From Blastochloris tepida (GTDB lineage Bacteria > Pseudomonadota > Alphaproteobacteria > Rhizobiales > Xanthobacteraceae): DNA of 64,000 nt. This document shows positions 44,494-53,452 of the stretch, one piece after another. A program made the position numbers and the translations under genes. The stretch is from the NCBI RefSeq assembly GCF_003966715.1, contig NZ_AP018907.1:1290001-1354000 (forward strand). Reading direction: 5' to 3'. Each line of letters starts with the position of its first letter. The first letter of the stretch is position 1. Under the pieces are notes generated by a model. The model made no database searches and had not been told where the DNA came from. It worked only from the letters and a program-made list of their open reading frames with translations.

Positions 44494-46449
44494 ATGTTCC
44501 GCTCCGTCCTGATTGCCAATCGCGGCGAGATCGCCGTCCGCATCATCCGAACCGCGCGTCGCCTCGGGCTTCGCACCATCGCCGTCCATTCCGACGCCGA
44601 CGCGGCGGCGCCGCACGTCAGGCTCGCCGATGCCGCCTGCCGCATCGGCCCGGCGCCGGCTCGCGACTCCTATCTGGCCGCCGAGCGGCTGATCGCGGCG
44701 GCGCGCGAGACCGGCGCCGAGGCGATCCATCCCGGCTATGGCTTTCTGTCCGAGCGTGCCGATTTCGCCGATGCCTGCGCCGCGGCGGGGCTGGTGTTCA
44801 TCGGCCCGCCGGCTTCGGCGATCCGGGCGATGGGCGCCAAGGACGGCGCCAAGGCGCTGATGTCGAAAGCCGGCGTGCCGGTGGTGCCGGGCTATCACGG
44901 CGCCGACCAGGACCCCGCGCGGCTTGCCGACGCCGCGGTCGAGATCGGCTTTCCGGTGCTGATCAAGGCCACCGCGGGCGGCGGCGGCAAGGGCATGAAG
45001 AAGGTGGCCGACCCGGCCGGCTTCGCCGAGGCGCTGGCCTCCGCCCGGCGCGAGGCGGAGGCGGCGTTCGGCGATCCGCGGGTGCTGATCGAGCGCTACG
45101 TGACCGACCCGCGCCATGTCGAGATCCAGGTGTTCGCCGACGCCCACGGCAACGCCGTGCATCTGTTCGAGCGCGACTGCTCGCTGCAGCGCCGCCACCA
45201 GAAGGTGATCGAGGAGGCGCCGGCGCCGGGGCTTTCGCCCGAGATGCGGGCGCTGATGGGCGAGACCGCGGTGAAGGCGGCGCAGGCGGTGGGTTATGTC
45301 GGCGCCGGCACGGTCGAGTTCATCGCCGACGGCTCGAAGGGTCTGAGGCCCGACGCCTTCTGGTTCATGGAGATGAACACGCGCTTGCAGGTCGAGCACC
45401 CGGTAACCGAATCGATCACCGGGCTCGATCTGGTCGAGCTGCAGTTCCGCGTCGCGGCGGGCGAACGCCTGCCGTTTGCGCAAGGCGACCTCGCCATCGA
45501 CGGCCACGCGGTCGAGGCCCGCCTCTATGCCGAGGATCCCGAGCGCAGCTTCCTGCCCTCGACCGGGCGGCTGTGGGCCTTGAAGCTGCCTGTGGGCGAG
45601 GGCATCCGCGTCGATTCCGGGGTGGAGGAGGGCGGCGAGGTCTCGCCGCACTACGATCCGATGATCGCCAAGATCATCGCCCACGCGGCCACCCGCGACG
45701 AGGCGCTCGACCGCTTGGCGGCGGCCCTCGATGAGACGCTGGTGGCGGGGCCGCGCACCAATGCGCCGTTCCTGGCGGCGCTCGCCCGGCATCCGGCTTT
45801 CCGCGCCGGCAGGTTCGACACCGGCTTCATCGACCGCCATCTCGACGAGCTGTTGCCGCAGCGCGGCGCCGATCCCGGCGCGGTGGCGGCGGCCACGGCG
45901 CGGCTGGTGCGGCGGGAACAGGCGCGGCTCTCAGCGCTGGCGCGCGCGCGGACCGACGAGGCGGCCTCGCCGTGGGACGTGCTCGATGCCTTCGACCTCG
46001 CCGGCCCCCGCGAGGTCGGGCTGCAGGTCACGGCTGATGGCGAGACGGTGACGGCGCGGGTGCGCTATTCGGGGCCGGATCTGGCGGTCAGCGTCGATGG
46101 TTGCGGCGCGGCGGATGCGGCGGTGATCGAGGCCGGCGACGCGGTGATCGCGGTCCGCCACGGACGGCAGGCCACGGTCAAGGCCAAGGACATCGAGGCC
46201 ATCGACATCGAGCACCTCGACGAGGGCGGCATCGTCACCGCGCCGATGCACGGCAAGGTTCTGGCGCTCGCCGCCGGTCCGGGCGATCCGGTCCGCAAGG
46301 GCCAGACGATCGCGGTGATCGAGGCGATGAAGATGGAGCACGCGCTCACCGCGCCGATCGACGGCACGGTGGCGGAAGTGGCGGTCAGCGTCGGCGCCCA
46401 GGTGGCGGATGGCGCGAAGATCATGCTGATCGCGCCGCTGGAGGGGTGA
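44494..46449 (+). CDS. Biotin-dependent acyl-CoA carboxylase alpha subunit
   Basis: 651 residues: biotin carboxylase domain (1-450; FRSVLIANRGEIAVRIIRTA, ATP-binding KATAGGGGKGMK, EMNTRLQVEHPVTE) and a C-terminal biotin carrier domain with the biotinylated lysine Lys613 in VIEAMKMEHAL. It carboxylates biotin and passes it to a carboxyltransferase beta subunit. The length and domain layout fit methylcrotonyl-CoA, propionyl-CoA or geranyl-CoA carboxylase; the linker is shorter than in many propionyl enzymes. No beta subunit gene is next to it here, so the acyl substrate is not decided. Confidence 0.88.
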   Translation: MFRSVLIANRGEIAVRIIRTARRLGLRTIAVHSDADAAAPHVRLADAACRIGPAPARDSYLAAERLIAAARETGAEAIHPGYGFLSERADFADACAAAGLVFIGPPASAIRAMGAKDGAKALMSKAGVPVVPGYHGADQDPARLADAAVEIGFPVLIKATAGGGGKGMKKVADPAGFAEALASARREAEAAFGDPRVLIERYVTDPRHVEIQVFADAHGNAVHLFERDCSLQRRHQKVIEEAPAPGLSPEMRALMGETAVKAAQAVGYVGAGTVEFIADGSKGLRPDAFWFMEMNTRLQVEHPVTESITGLDLVELQFRVAAGERLPFAQGDLAIDGHAVEARLYAEDPERSFLPSTGRLWALKLPVGEGIRVDSGVEEGGEVSPHYDPMIAKIIAHAATRDEALDRLAAALDETLVAGPRTNAPFLAALARHPAFRAGRFDTGFIDRHLDELLPQRGADPGAVAAATARLVRREQARLSALARARTDEAASPWDVLDAFDLAGPREVGLQVTADGETVTARVRYSGPDLAVSVDGCGAADAAVIEAGDAVIAVRHGRQATVKAKDIEAIDIEHLDEGGIVTAPMHGKVLALAAGPGDPVRKGQTIAVIEAMKMEHALTAPIDGTVAEVAVSVGAQVADGAKIMLIAPLEG

Positions 46450-46468
46450 GACGCGTCAGCCTGTCATC

Positions 46469-46563
46469 CCGGCCGAGCGTCAGCGAGAGCCGGGATCGTT
46501 TTCCGAAGGAGCCCCTTCCTGCGCACGATCCCGGGCAGCTTCGCTGCTTGCCCGGGACGACGG
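46469..46563. repeat. Intergenic palindromic repeat (REP-like)
   Basis: Arms ATCCCGGCCGAGCG and AGAGCCGGGAT, then CCCGGGCAGCTTCG and CTGCTTGCCCGGG, form two hairpins. Sequences of the form GTCATCCCGG...GCCCGGGACGAC are frequent spacers in Rhizobiales. It could end the carboxylase transcript. Confidence 0.6.
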
Positions 46564-46619
46564 TGCGGCAACGCGGCGCTTGGATGACGGCCGTCGTCTG
46601 CGCATGGTAGGACGCGGCG

Positions 46620-47075
46620 ATGCCGGACTCCGCGACCACTCCGCTCCATCTCGTCAAGCTGTGCGTCGGCTGCGATGCCGTCGCCGACCTCGAAGATTGG
46701 ATCGCGGCGCGGATGCGCGAGTGCACCCGCCAGGGCCGGCCGCTGGAGCAGGTCCACACCACCCGCATGACGCCGAAGCGGCGGGCCGAGCTTCTGGCCG
46801 GCGGCTCGCTCTATTGGGTGATCAAGGGCCTGATCCAGTGCCGGCAGCGGCTGATCGATCTGCGCCCGGTGGTCGATGCCGAGGGCATCGGCCGCTGCGA
46901 GCTGGTGCTGGAGCCGCAGGTGGTGCGCACGGTGCCGCGGCCGATGCGGGCGTTCCAGGGCTGGCGTTACCTGCCGCCGGCCGACGCGCCGCCCGATCTC
47001 GATCAGGCCGGCGCGGGCGTCGCCGACATGCCCGAGGCGCTGCGCCAGGAACTGGCCGACCTCGGGTTGCTGTAA
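46620..47075 (+). CDS. DUF1489 family protein
   Basis: 151 residues. The motif HLVKLCVGCDAVADLEDW near the start, HTTRMTPKRRAELLAGGSLY and WVIKGLIQCRQRLIDL identify the DUF1489 family, found mainly in Alphaproteobacteria. No function is established. It stands alone, convergent with panC, their stops only 5 bases apart. Confidence 0.87.
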   Translation: MPDSATTPLHLVKLCVGCDAVADLEDWIAARMRECTRQGRPLEQVHTTRMTPKRRAELLAGGSLYWVIKGLIQCRQRLIDLRPVVDAEGIGRCELVLEPQVVRTVPRPMRAFQGWRYLPPADAPPDLDQAGAGVADMPEALRQELADLGLL

Positions 47076-47080
47076 CTCCG

Positions 47081-47941
47081 TCAAGCTTCCGGCACCGCCA
47101 GATTGTCGATGAGCCGCGTGGCGCCGATGCGGGCGGCGGCGAGCAGGCGGATGCCGCGGCGCTGGCCGCGCTTCAGCGGCGCCAGGGTCTCGGCGTCGCG
47201 CGCCTCGAAATAGTCGATCTCGAAGCCGGCGCGCGACAGCATGGCGCGGCCCTGGGCCAGCGCCCGGCTGGCCGGCTGGCCGGCGGCGATCGACTCGGCC
47301 GCCTTGACCAGCGCGTGCGGCAGCGCCACCGCGCGGGCGCGCTCGTCCGCCGAGAGGTAGACATTGCGCGACGACAGGGCGAGCCCGTCCGCCTCGCGCG
47401 TGGTCGGCGCGCCGATGATCCGGGTCGGCAGGTCGAGGTCGCGGGCGAGGCGGGTGACCACCTTGAGTTGCTGATAGTCCTTCTCGCCGAACACCGCGAT
47501 GTCCGGCCGCACCTGCAGGAACAGCTTGCCGACGACGGTGGCGACGCCGCCGAAGAAGTGCGGGCGGAAGGTGTCCTCAAGCCCGGCCAGCGCCGCGCCC
47601 TCCGGCACGATGCGGGTGGCGAAGCCGTCCGGATACATCTCCTCGGCCGTCGGCGCATAGACGAGATCGACGCCGGCCGCCGCGACCTTGCGGAAATCCT
47701 GCCGGAAGGTGCGGGGATATTTGGAGAAATCCTCGGTGGGGGCGAACTGGGTGGGGTTGACGAAGATCGACACCACGACGCGCTCGGCCTTGCGCTTGGC
47801 CAGCTTCACCAGCGCCAGATGGCCGGCGTGCAGCGCACCCATGGTCGGCACCAGCGCGATGCGCTCGCCGGCCGCCGCCCACGGCTCGATGGCGCGGCGC
47901 AGGCTGCGGACCGAGCGGACGACCCGCGTTTCCTTGGCCAT
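47081..47941 (-). CDS. panC: Pantothenate synthetase
   Basis: 286 residues of the PanC family, which joins pantoate and beta-alanine with ATP to make pantothenate for coenzyme A. Motifs: [16 protein letters not shown] (HIGH-like), [27 protein letters not shown] and [11 protein letters not shown]. It is a single gene, with tandem repeats in its upstream region. Confidence 0.95.
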   Translation of the reverse strand: MAKETRVVRSVRSLRRAIEPWAAAGERIALVPTMGALHAGHLALVKLAKRKAERVVVSIFVNPTQFAPTEDFSKYPRTFRQDFRKVAAAGVDLVYAPTAEEMYPDGFATRIVPEGAALAGLEDTFRPHFFGGVATVVGKLFLQVRPDIAVFGEKDYQQLKVVTRLARDLDLPTRIIGAPTTREADGLALSSRNVYLSADERARAVALPHALVKAAESIAAGQPASRALAQGRAMLSRAGFEIDYFEARDAETLAPLKRGQRRGIRLLAAARIGATRLIDNLAVPEA

Positions 47942-48030
47942 TCTCGTCTCCCCCCATGAACTCGCCCGGAACTCGCCGGGAACTCGCCGGCCCGATCACC
48001 GCGACCGGATGGCGAGCGCGTGATTGCCGC

Positions 48031-48140
48031 TCATCCTTGGCCGTTTGTCCTTGGCCGTTTATCCCAGGGCCGTTCAGTCCTGGTCGTTCAGTCCTGGCCG
48101 TTTGATCTTCACTGTTTAATCTTGGCCGTTTGTCCTTGGC
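48031..48140. repeat. Tandem array of about seven to eight 14-15 bp units upstream of mipZ
   Basis: Units resemble TCCTTGGCCGTTTG, with variants such as TCCTGGTCGTTCA and ATCTTCACTGTTTA. A smaller array of an 11-bp unit, GGAACTCGCCG, precedes it at about 47958-47990. They fill the spacer between the divergent panC and mipZ genes. No coding potential is seen, and CRISPR layout (conserved repeats with unique spacers) is absent. Confidence 0.85.
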
Positions 48141-48237
48141 AAACCTATTGCCCGGTGAAAATGATGCCAAGCGCTTGACCGGAGAGGTACATAGCACCGA
48201 CAATTCGGCGCATTGCGTCGGATTCGGGTAGTGCTCG

Positions 48238-49161
48238 ATGCGTCGAGAATCGGTGCCGGTCACGAACGAGCCCGCGCGTCGGCGCGGGGCGCACGTGGTC
48301 GTGCTCGGCAACGAGAAGGGCGGCTCCGGCAAGTCGACCATCGCCATGCATCTGGCCGTGGCGCTGATGAAGGCCGGCTACCTCGTCGCCACCATCGATC
48401 TCGACTGCCGGCAGAAATCCTTCACCCGCTATGTCGAGAACCGCCGGGCGCTGGCCGTCCGGATGGGGATCGAGCTCGAACTGTCGCATCATTTCACGGT
48501 CGACCGCGCGACCCATAACGAGATCGACCGCAACGAGACCGACGAGTTCGCGTCGTTCGCCGCGGCCATCACCACGCTGGAGCATACCCACGATATCGTG
48601 GTGATCGATACGCCCGGGTCGGACAGCTATCTCATGCGCCTGGCGCATGCCATGGCCGATACGCTGATCACCCCGCTCAATGACAGCTTCATCGATTTCG
48701 ACGTGCTGGCGCGGGTCGATTCCGAGACCGGGGAGCTGCTGGCGGTGAGCCAGTATGCCGAGCTGGTGTGCGAGGCGCGCCGGCAGCGGCGGCTGGCCGA
48801 TGGCGGCACAACCGACTGGATCGTGGTGCGCAACCGCGTCGGCCAGTTCGAAACCCGCAACGGCCGCAATCTGGAGCGCTGCCTGTCGCTCTTGGCCTCC
48901 ACGCTCGACTTCCGCCCGTCCAACGGCCTGTCCGACCGGGTGATCTACCGCGAACTGTTCGCGCGCGGCCTGACCGTGCTCGACACGCTCGACCGCTCGC
49001 TGTTCGGCATCGAGCCCAATCTGTCGCACTTCACCGCGCGCAACGAGGTGCGCTCGCTGCTCGACTTCCTCAACCTGCCGCTCGACGTGCGTGGCCGTGG
49101 CCGCGCCGATCCGCGCGAGAGCTGGTCGGGCGCCGATCCCGGCCTGATGGCCGGCGAATAG
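48238..49161 (+). CDS. mipZ: MipZ, division-site positioning ATPase
   Basis: 307 residues of the ParA/MinD superfamily. The deviant Walker A is VVLGNEKGGSGKSTIAMHLA (residues 21-40), with IDLDCRQKSFTRYVENR and IVVIDTPGSDSYLMRLAHAM after it. The downstream text ITPLNDSFIDFDVLARVD is characteristic of MipZ. In Caulobacter MipZ forms a gradient from the ParB-bound poles and blocks FtsZ assembly away from midcell. The PopZ-like protein at 8222 would fit the same polar system. Confidence 0.93.
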   Translation: MRRESVPVTNEPARRRGAHVVVLGNEKGGSGKSTIAMHLAVALMKAGYLVATIDLDCRQKSFTRYVENRRALAVRMGIELELSHHFTVDRATHNEIDRNETDEFASFAAAITTLEHTHDIVVIDTPGSDSYLMRLAHAMADTLITPLNDSFIDFDVLARVDSETGELLAVSQYAELVCEARRQRRLADGGTTDWIVVRNRVGQFETRNGRNLERCLSLLASTLDFRPSNGLSDRVIYRELFARGLTVLDTLDRSLFGIEPNLSHFTARNEVRSLLDFLNLPLDVRGRGRADPRESWSGADPGLMAGE

Positions 49162-49235
49162 GGCCGGCCCGCGCGGTTGCCTGCCGGGGCATTCGGCCCC
49201 ACCTAAAGGGCAGGCCGTTGTGTTCGAGTCCATTG

Positions 49236-49970
49236 ATGGCAAGCCGAGAGACCAAAGCGCCAGCCGTTGCCGGGGAAGGCAAAGCCTTGGACCGCAGCAG
49301 CGATGTCGCGGCGTTTCTCGACGAGGTGAAGCGCCGCGCGCCGGCGGTGGGGGCCGGCGAGCGCGGGCGTCTGGTGTTCGCGCTCGATGCCACGATGAGC
49401 CGGCAGCCGACCTGGGACATGGCGATGCGGCTGCAGGCCGACATGTTCCGCGAGGCGGGGACGCTGGCCGGCCTCGAAGTGCAGCTCGTCTATTACCGCG
49501 GTCTCGGCGAGTGCCGGGCCTCGCGCTGGGTGTCGGAGGCGGCCAGCCTGGAGCGGCTGATGACGTCGATCGACTGCCGCGGCGGCCACACCCAGATCGC
49601 CCGCGTGCTGCGCCATGCCGGCCAGGAGTCCGAGCGCGGCCGGGTTCATGCCCTTGCGTTCGTCGGCGATGCCATGGAGGAGTCGCTCGACGACCTCTGC
49701 GCCGCCGCCGGCCCGCTGGCGCTGCGCGGGGTGCCGGCCTTCCTGTTCCAGGAGGGTTCGGATCCGGTCGCCGAGCAGGCGTTCCGCGAGGTGGCGCGGC
49801 TGACGCGCGGCGCCTATTGCCGGTTCGGGCCCGGCGCCGCGGCGGAATTGCGGGCGCTGCTGCAGGCGGTGGCGGCCTTCGCCTCGGGCGGGCGCCGGGC
49901 GCTCACCGCGCTGGCCGACCGCGAAGGGCGGGGGGCGCGCCTGCTGCTCGAGCAGATGCGCGCGCCATGA
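49236..49970 (+). CDS. Von Willebrand factor A-like protein
   Basis: 244 residues. GRLVFALDATMSRQPTWDMA (residues 44-63) carries a MIDAS-like D-x-T-x-S pattern (DATMS) at the start of a VWA fold; HALAFVGDAMEES lies further on. The function is unknown; it is a cytoplasmic-type protein with no signal peptide. Its stop overlaps the next gene's start (ATGA), so it is translated with the J-domain protein, a pair seen in other Rhizobiales as far as I recall. Confidence 0.72.
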   Translation: MASRETKAPAVAGEGKALDRSSDVAAFLDEVKRRAPAVGAGERGRLVFALDATMSRQPTWDMAMRLQADMFREAGTLAGLEVQLVYYRGLGECRASRWVSEAASLERLMTSIDCRGGHTQIARVLRHAGQESERGRVHALAFVGDAMEESLDDLCAAAGPLALRGVPAFLFQEGSDPVAEQAFREVARLTRGAYCRFGPGAAAELRALLQAVAAFASGGRRALTALADREGRGARLLLEQMRAP

Positions 49971-50671
49971 TGATGCTGGCCATTGGCTTGGTTGCGCTGC
50001 TGCTGGCGCTGTGGGGGCTCGACCGGCTGGCGAAGCTCGACCCCAAGACGCTGGTCACCCGGCTGTCGCAGATCGGCGGCGGGCTGGCGCTGGCCGCCGG
50101 GCTGCTGCTGGCGGTAACCGGACGTTTCCTGGTGGCGGCGCCGCTGCTGTTCGCCGGCCTGTCGCTGCTCGGCTGGCTGCCGAACCGGCCGGCGGGGTGG
50201 AGCCAGCGGACCCAGCGCTCGACCGGGCAGGTCTCGCGCGCCCGCACCGCGCTGCTCGACATGGAGCTCGACCATGACAGCGGCGAGATGCGCGGAACCG
50301 TGACCGCCGGCACGCATCAGGGCCGCGCCTTGGCCGACCTGACCCTGGCGGAGCTTGGCGACCTCTACGCCGCCGCCGACGGCGACAGCCGCGCGCTACT
50401 GGAAGCGTATCTTGACCGCCGCGCGCCCGGCTGGCGTGAAGACGGCGAGGCGGATGCGGCAGCGGGGCGCGGTGAGGGACGGCGCGACGGTGCGATGTCC
50501 GAGCAGGAGGCCTATGAGATCCTTGGCCTTGAGCCAGGAGCCGCCGCCGAGGACATTCGACGGGCGCACCGGACGCTCATGAAACGGCTGCACCCCGACC
50601 AGGGCGGAACCGATTGGCTGGCGGCCCGCGTCAATGAAGCCAAAGACGTACTTCTGCGGCACCATCGCTGA
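49967..50671 (+). CDS. Membrane-anchored J-domain protein (DjlA-like)
   Basis: 234 residues. Two hydrophobic segments at the N-terminus (MLAIGLVALLLALWGL; LALAAGLLLAVTGRFLVAAP, about 3-19 and 40-68) are followed by a linker. A C-terminal J-domain comes last (AYEILGLEPGAAAEDIRRAH), with the HPD motif in LMKRLHPDQGG. The J-domain would stimulate a DnaK partner at the membrane. Three consecutive ATG codons start the gene; the first overlaps the upstream stop. Confidence 0.85.
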   Translation: MMMLAIGLVALLLALWGLDRLAKLDPKTLVTRLSQIGGGLALAAGLLLAVTGRFLVAAPLLFAGLSLLGWLPNRPAGWSQRTQRSTGQVSRARTALLDMELDHDSGEMRGTVTAGTHQGRALADLTLAELGDLYAAADGDSRALLEAYLDRRAPGWREDGEADAAAGRGEGRRDGAMSEQEAYEILGLEPGAAAEDIRRAHRTLMKRLHPDQGGTDWLAARVNEAKDVLLRHHR

Positions 50672-50818
50672 TACTCCACGCGCGAAGGAACCCTAACCGA
50701 GGCATGTCTGCGCCTCGTTTAGCTAATATTGTCGGTAATCCTTTATCTTTGGTTTAACATCACGCGGCATCGGCGCGATTGAATTGCTGCTCGCGTCCGG
50801 CGCATTCGCGCCGTGGTC

Positions 50819-50897
50819 ATGCCCGCGCTTGTCGCGGGCATCCACGACTTGAAACGACTTTCGAACAGACGTGTATGGCCGGGACAAGCCCGGCCAT
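50819..50897. repeat. Two intergenic hairpins of the Rhizobiales GCCCGCG...CGCGGGC type
   Basis: ATGCCCGCG-CTTGT-CGCGGGCAT at 50819-50841 and ATGGCCGGG-ACAAG-CCCGGCCAT at 50875-50897 each have 9-bp stems and 5-base loops. They lie between the convergent J-domain gene and dacF-like gene and may end both transcripts. Confidence 0.75.
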
Positions 50898-50928
50898 GGC
50901 GGCGGGTCGTTGGCAAACGCCTGCGGCC

Positions 50929-52596
50929 TCAGTTCCGCAGCGGCATGCAGGCGAAGTCGGACTTCTTGAGAACCCGGCAGGCCTCGTGGGCGCGCTCCTC
51001 GTCGAAGCCGGCGAAGCGGGCACGATAGAGCGCGGTCGAGCCCTTCACCACCTTCTCGGTGAACGGATCGGCGTTGCCGAGCAGGCCCTTGTTGCGGTTC
51101 TGGGCTTCGCGCAGCTTGTCGCGCGCCTGCGATTCCGCCGGGAAGGCGCCGATCTGGATCATCCATTCGCTGCGGCCGGCATGCCGGACGGGCGGCACGG
51201 CGGGCGCGGCCATCTGCGCCGAGGCGACCTGAATGGACGCGGGGCGGGTCGGCTGCGCGGAGGCCGCGTAGGCGCGCACCTGCGCGTCCAGGGTGTGCGG
51301 CGCCGGCTCGGGGGCAATGGTGATCACCGCCGGGGCGATCTGGCCGGGCGCCGCCGAGGCCGAGGCGGTGGTGTAGGTGGACGCCGAGCTGGCGGAAGCC
51401 CGCGTGACCACGGCGCCGAGCGGCGCGGTGTTGGTGACCGGGCCGACCGGGACCGAGCGCACGGCGGTCGGGCGCAGCGGCTCGGTGGAGCCGGGAGCCG
51501 GCTGCGGGATCGCGGCGGTCGGCGCCTGATCGGCGACGGCAATGGCGGCGAGGGCGAGCGGCTCGCGGCTCATCGGCCGTGGCGCCGGCTGCGGAACGGC
51601 CTCGGCCGGTTCGACCTGGGCCGGCTCGACCTGGGCCGGCTCGACCTCGGCAATGCGCGCCACCGTCTGGCCGCCGGCATAGGCCTTCGGCAGGCTGGCC
51701 TCGATCAGGCTGGCCATCTGGGCATCGCGGGAGGCGCCGGAGCGGCCGCCGAGAACCACGCCGACGATGTGGCGGCCGTTGCGCTTGGCGGAGGTGACGA
51801 GGTTGAAGCCGGAGGCGCGGGTGTAGCCGGTCTTGATGCCGTCGACGCCTTCCACCCGGCCGAGCAGCTTGTTGTGGTTGGCGATGGCGCCGCCGCGCCA
51901 GACGAACTGGCGGGTGAAGAAGTAGCGGTAATAGCGCGGGAACCGCTCCTGGATGGCGCGGCCGAGCACCGAGAGATCGCGGGCGGTGGTCACCTGCTCG
52001 GGATTGGGCAGGCCCGACGCATTCTTGAAGGTGGTGCGCGACATGCCGAGCGCGCGCGCCTTGCGGGTCATCTGCGCGGCGAAGGAGGCCTCGTCGCCGC
52101 CGACGGCCTCGGCGATCACCACCGCGGCGTCATTGGCCGACTTGGTGACGAGCGCCTTGATGGCGTCCTCGACCTCGATGGTCGAGCCGGGCTTGAGGCC
52201 GAGCTTGGTCGGCTCCTGCGCCGAGGCGCGGGCCGACACCGGCAGCTGGCTGTCGAGCCGGAGGCGGCCGGCCTCAAGCTGCTCGAACAGCATATAGAGG
52301 GTCATGATCTTGGTGACGGAGGCCGGGTGGCGGAGCGCATCGGGCTCGCTCTCGTGCAGCACCTTGCCGGTATTGGCATCGACGACGATGGCGGCGTAGC
52401 CGCTGCGCCACTGTCCGGACGACGTTGCCGCCGCCGCCCGCGCGCGCTGCTCGGAGGCGGCTGATGAGGACTTGCTGCGGCTGTTCTTGGCCCGGGCATC
52501 CGCCGGGTCGGGAAGCGCGATGGCGAAGGCTGCGGCGATGGCGATGACGCGGATGGCGAAAGGCAACAAACTCTGTCCAGGGGCGAGCACATTCAT
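50929..52596 (-). CDS. D-alanyl-D-alanine carboxypeptidase with C-terminal SPOR domain
   Basis: 555 residues. The penicillin-binding peptidase domain has all three motifs: Ser93-Val-Thr-Lys96 (HPASVTKIMTLYML), KSANDAAVV (SxN) and DGIKTGYTRASG (KTG). A long Ala/Pro-rich linker follows, including a triple VEPAQ repeat encoded by 15-bp DNA units. A SPOR domain closes the protein (WMIQIGAFPAESQARDKLRE). It trims peptidoglycan stem peptides in the periplasm. The N-terminus (residues 11-35) is a signal peptide. It is divergent from the phasin gene. Confidence 0.93.
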   Translation of the reverse strand: MNVLAPGQSLLPFAIRVIAIAAAFAIALPDPADARAKNSRSKSSSAASEQRARAAAATSSGQWRSGYAAIVVDANTGKVLHESEPDALRHPASVTKIMTLYMLFEQLEAGRLRLDSQLPVSARASAQEPTKLGLKPGSTIEVEDAIKALVTKSANDAAVVIAEAVGGDEASFAAQMTRKARALGMSRTTFKNASGLPNPEQVTTARDLSVLGRAIQERFPRYYRYFFTRQFVWRGGAIANHNKLLGRVEGVDGIKTGYTRASGFNLVTSAKRNGRHIVGVVLGGRSGASRDAQMASLIEASLPKAYAGGQTVARIAEVEPAQVEPAQVEPAEAVPQPAPRPMSREPLALAAIAVADQAPTAAIPQPAPGSTEPLRPTAVRSVPVGPVTNTAPLGAVVTRASASSASTYTTASASAAPGQIAPAVITIAPEPAPHTLDAQVRAYAASAQPTRPASIQVASAQMAAPAVPPVRHAGRSEWMIQIGAFPAESQARDKLREAQNRNKGLLGNADPFTEKVVKGSTALYRARFAGFDEERAHEACRVLKKSDFACMPLRN

Positions 52597-52956
52597 TGGC
52601 GCGGTCCGTTGCTGTTGTTGGCAGCCGCGATCCTTGCGGCCGTTGTCACCATGTGCGGCAAATGCGGGGCGGCGGGATCACGCGGTGATCCGACGACCGT
52701 CTCTGTCGGCCGGGTCCGTAGGCTGGGTGCTGCGGGCGTCCGGGCCGGCCCGGACGCATCCGCGACGCGGGAAATACCCCTAGTGTGGGGTGGGGCGGTT
52801 AACGAGGTGTTAAGAGACTTCAACAAAGGCAGCGATATATTGCAGTGCGGTACAAAATCTTGACCAAAATGCTGCATTGCGGTATCAACCATCCGGGCAG
52901 GGCAATTGCGGAAACGCCGTTTCTGCGGCGGGACAGCGGAAAGAGAGGAAGCCCAG
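52597..52956. other. Divergent promoter region, carboxypeptidase gene and phasin gene
   Basis: 360 bp without a gene. Bases 52820-52890 contain GATATATTGCAGTGCGGTAC and a related AAATGCTGCATTGCGGTATC 30 bases on, a direct repeat of TGCA-TTGCGGTA type that could be an operator. TGCAGTGCGG/TGCATTGCGG motifs like this are known near phasin genes, where PhaR-type repressors bind; that reading is inference. Confidence 0.5.
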
Positions 52957-53295
52957 ATGTTCCAGAATTTTGACGAAATTCAGAAGCTCGGAAAAGAAAA
53001 CGTCGATCTTGCGGTAAAGTCCGTAAGTGCAGTCACGAAGGGCGTCCAGGCGATCGCCGTCGAGATGGTCGATTTCTCGAAGAAGTCCTTCGAGCAGGGG
53101 TCGGCCGCGGCCGAGAAAATGCTGGGCGCCCGTTCGCTCGATAAGGCGATCGAGATCCAGACCGACTTTGTGAAGTCGGCTTATGAAGGATGGATTTCGC
53201 AGGCGACGAAGCTCGGAACGCTCTACACCGATCTCGCCAAGGAAGCCTACAAGCCTTACGAGAACGTGCTCGGCAAGCTCACGCCGAAGGCCTGA
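52957..53295 (+). CDS. Phasin family protein
   Basis: 112 residues, helical and lysine-rich, beginning MFQNFDEIQKLGKENVDLAV, with KGVQAIAVEMVDFSKKSFEQ and SLDKAIEIQTDFVKSAYEGW, which match the phasin family. Phasins coat polyhydroxyalkanoate granules, implying that this organism stores PHB. AGAGAGGA precedes the ATG. A strong terminator follows at 53386. Confidence 0.92.
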   Translation: MFQNFDEIQKLGKENVDLAVKSVSAVTKGVQAIAVEMVDFSKKSFEQGSAAAEKMLGARSLDKAIEIQTDFVKSAYEGWISQATKLGTLYTDLAKEAYKPYENVLGKLTPKA

Positions 53296-53297
53296 GA

Positions 53298-53335
53298 CGG
53301 TTTCCGGTTGATCCCCCTTCGGGATCCCCGAAACG
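53298..53335. repeat. Copy of the dispersed UUCG-loop hairpin repeat after phasin
   Basis: CGGTTTCCGGTTGATCCC and GGGATCCCCGAAACG form an imperfect stem around a CTTCG turn. It begins three bases after the phasin stop. Confidence 0.8.
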
Positions 53336-53385
53336 GACGACGCCGCAAGAGCGTCCGCCGCTGACATCGACATCCTGAACGACGG

Positions 53386-53413
53386 AAAAGCCCGGCTGAT
53401 CAGCCGGGCTTTT
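53386..53413. terminator. Perfect palindrome terminator between phasin and tadG-like genes
   Basis: AAAAGCCCGGCTGA and its exact complement form a 28-base perfect palindrome with A- and T-runs at its outer ends, usable by both convergent genes. Confidence 0.9.
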
Positions 53414-53452
53414 GGTTCTTGAAACGGTTTCCCGTTGGTCCTTTAGGGCCGT

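Noticed and set aside
48031..48140. CRISPR array
   Set aside because: Units are 14-15 bp, contiguous and diverged, with no unique spacers and no cas genes.
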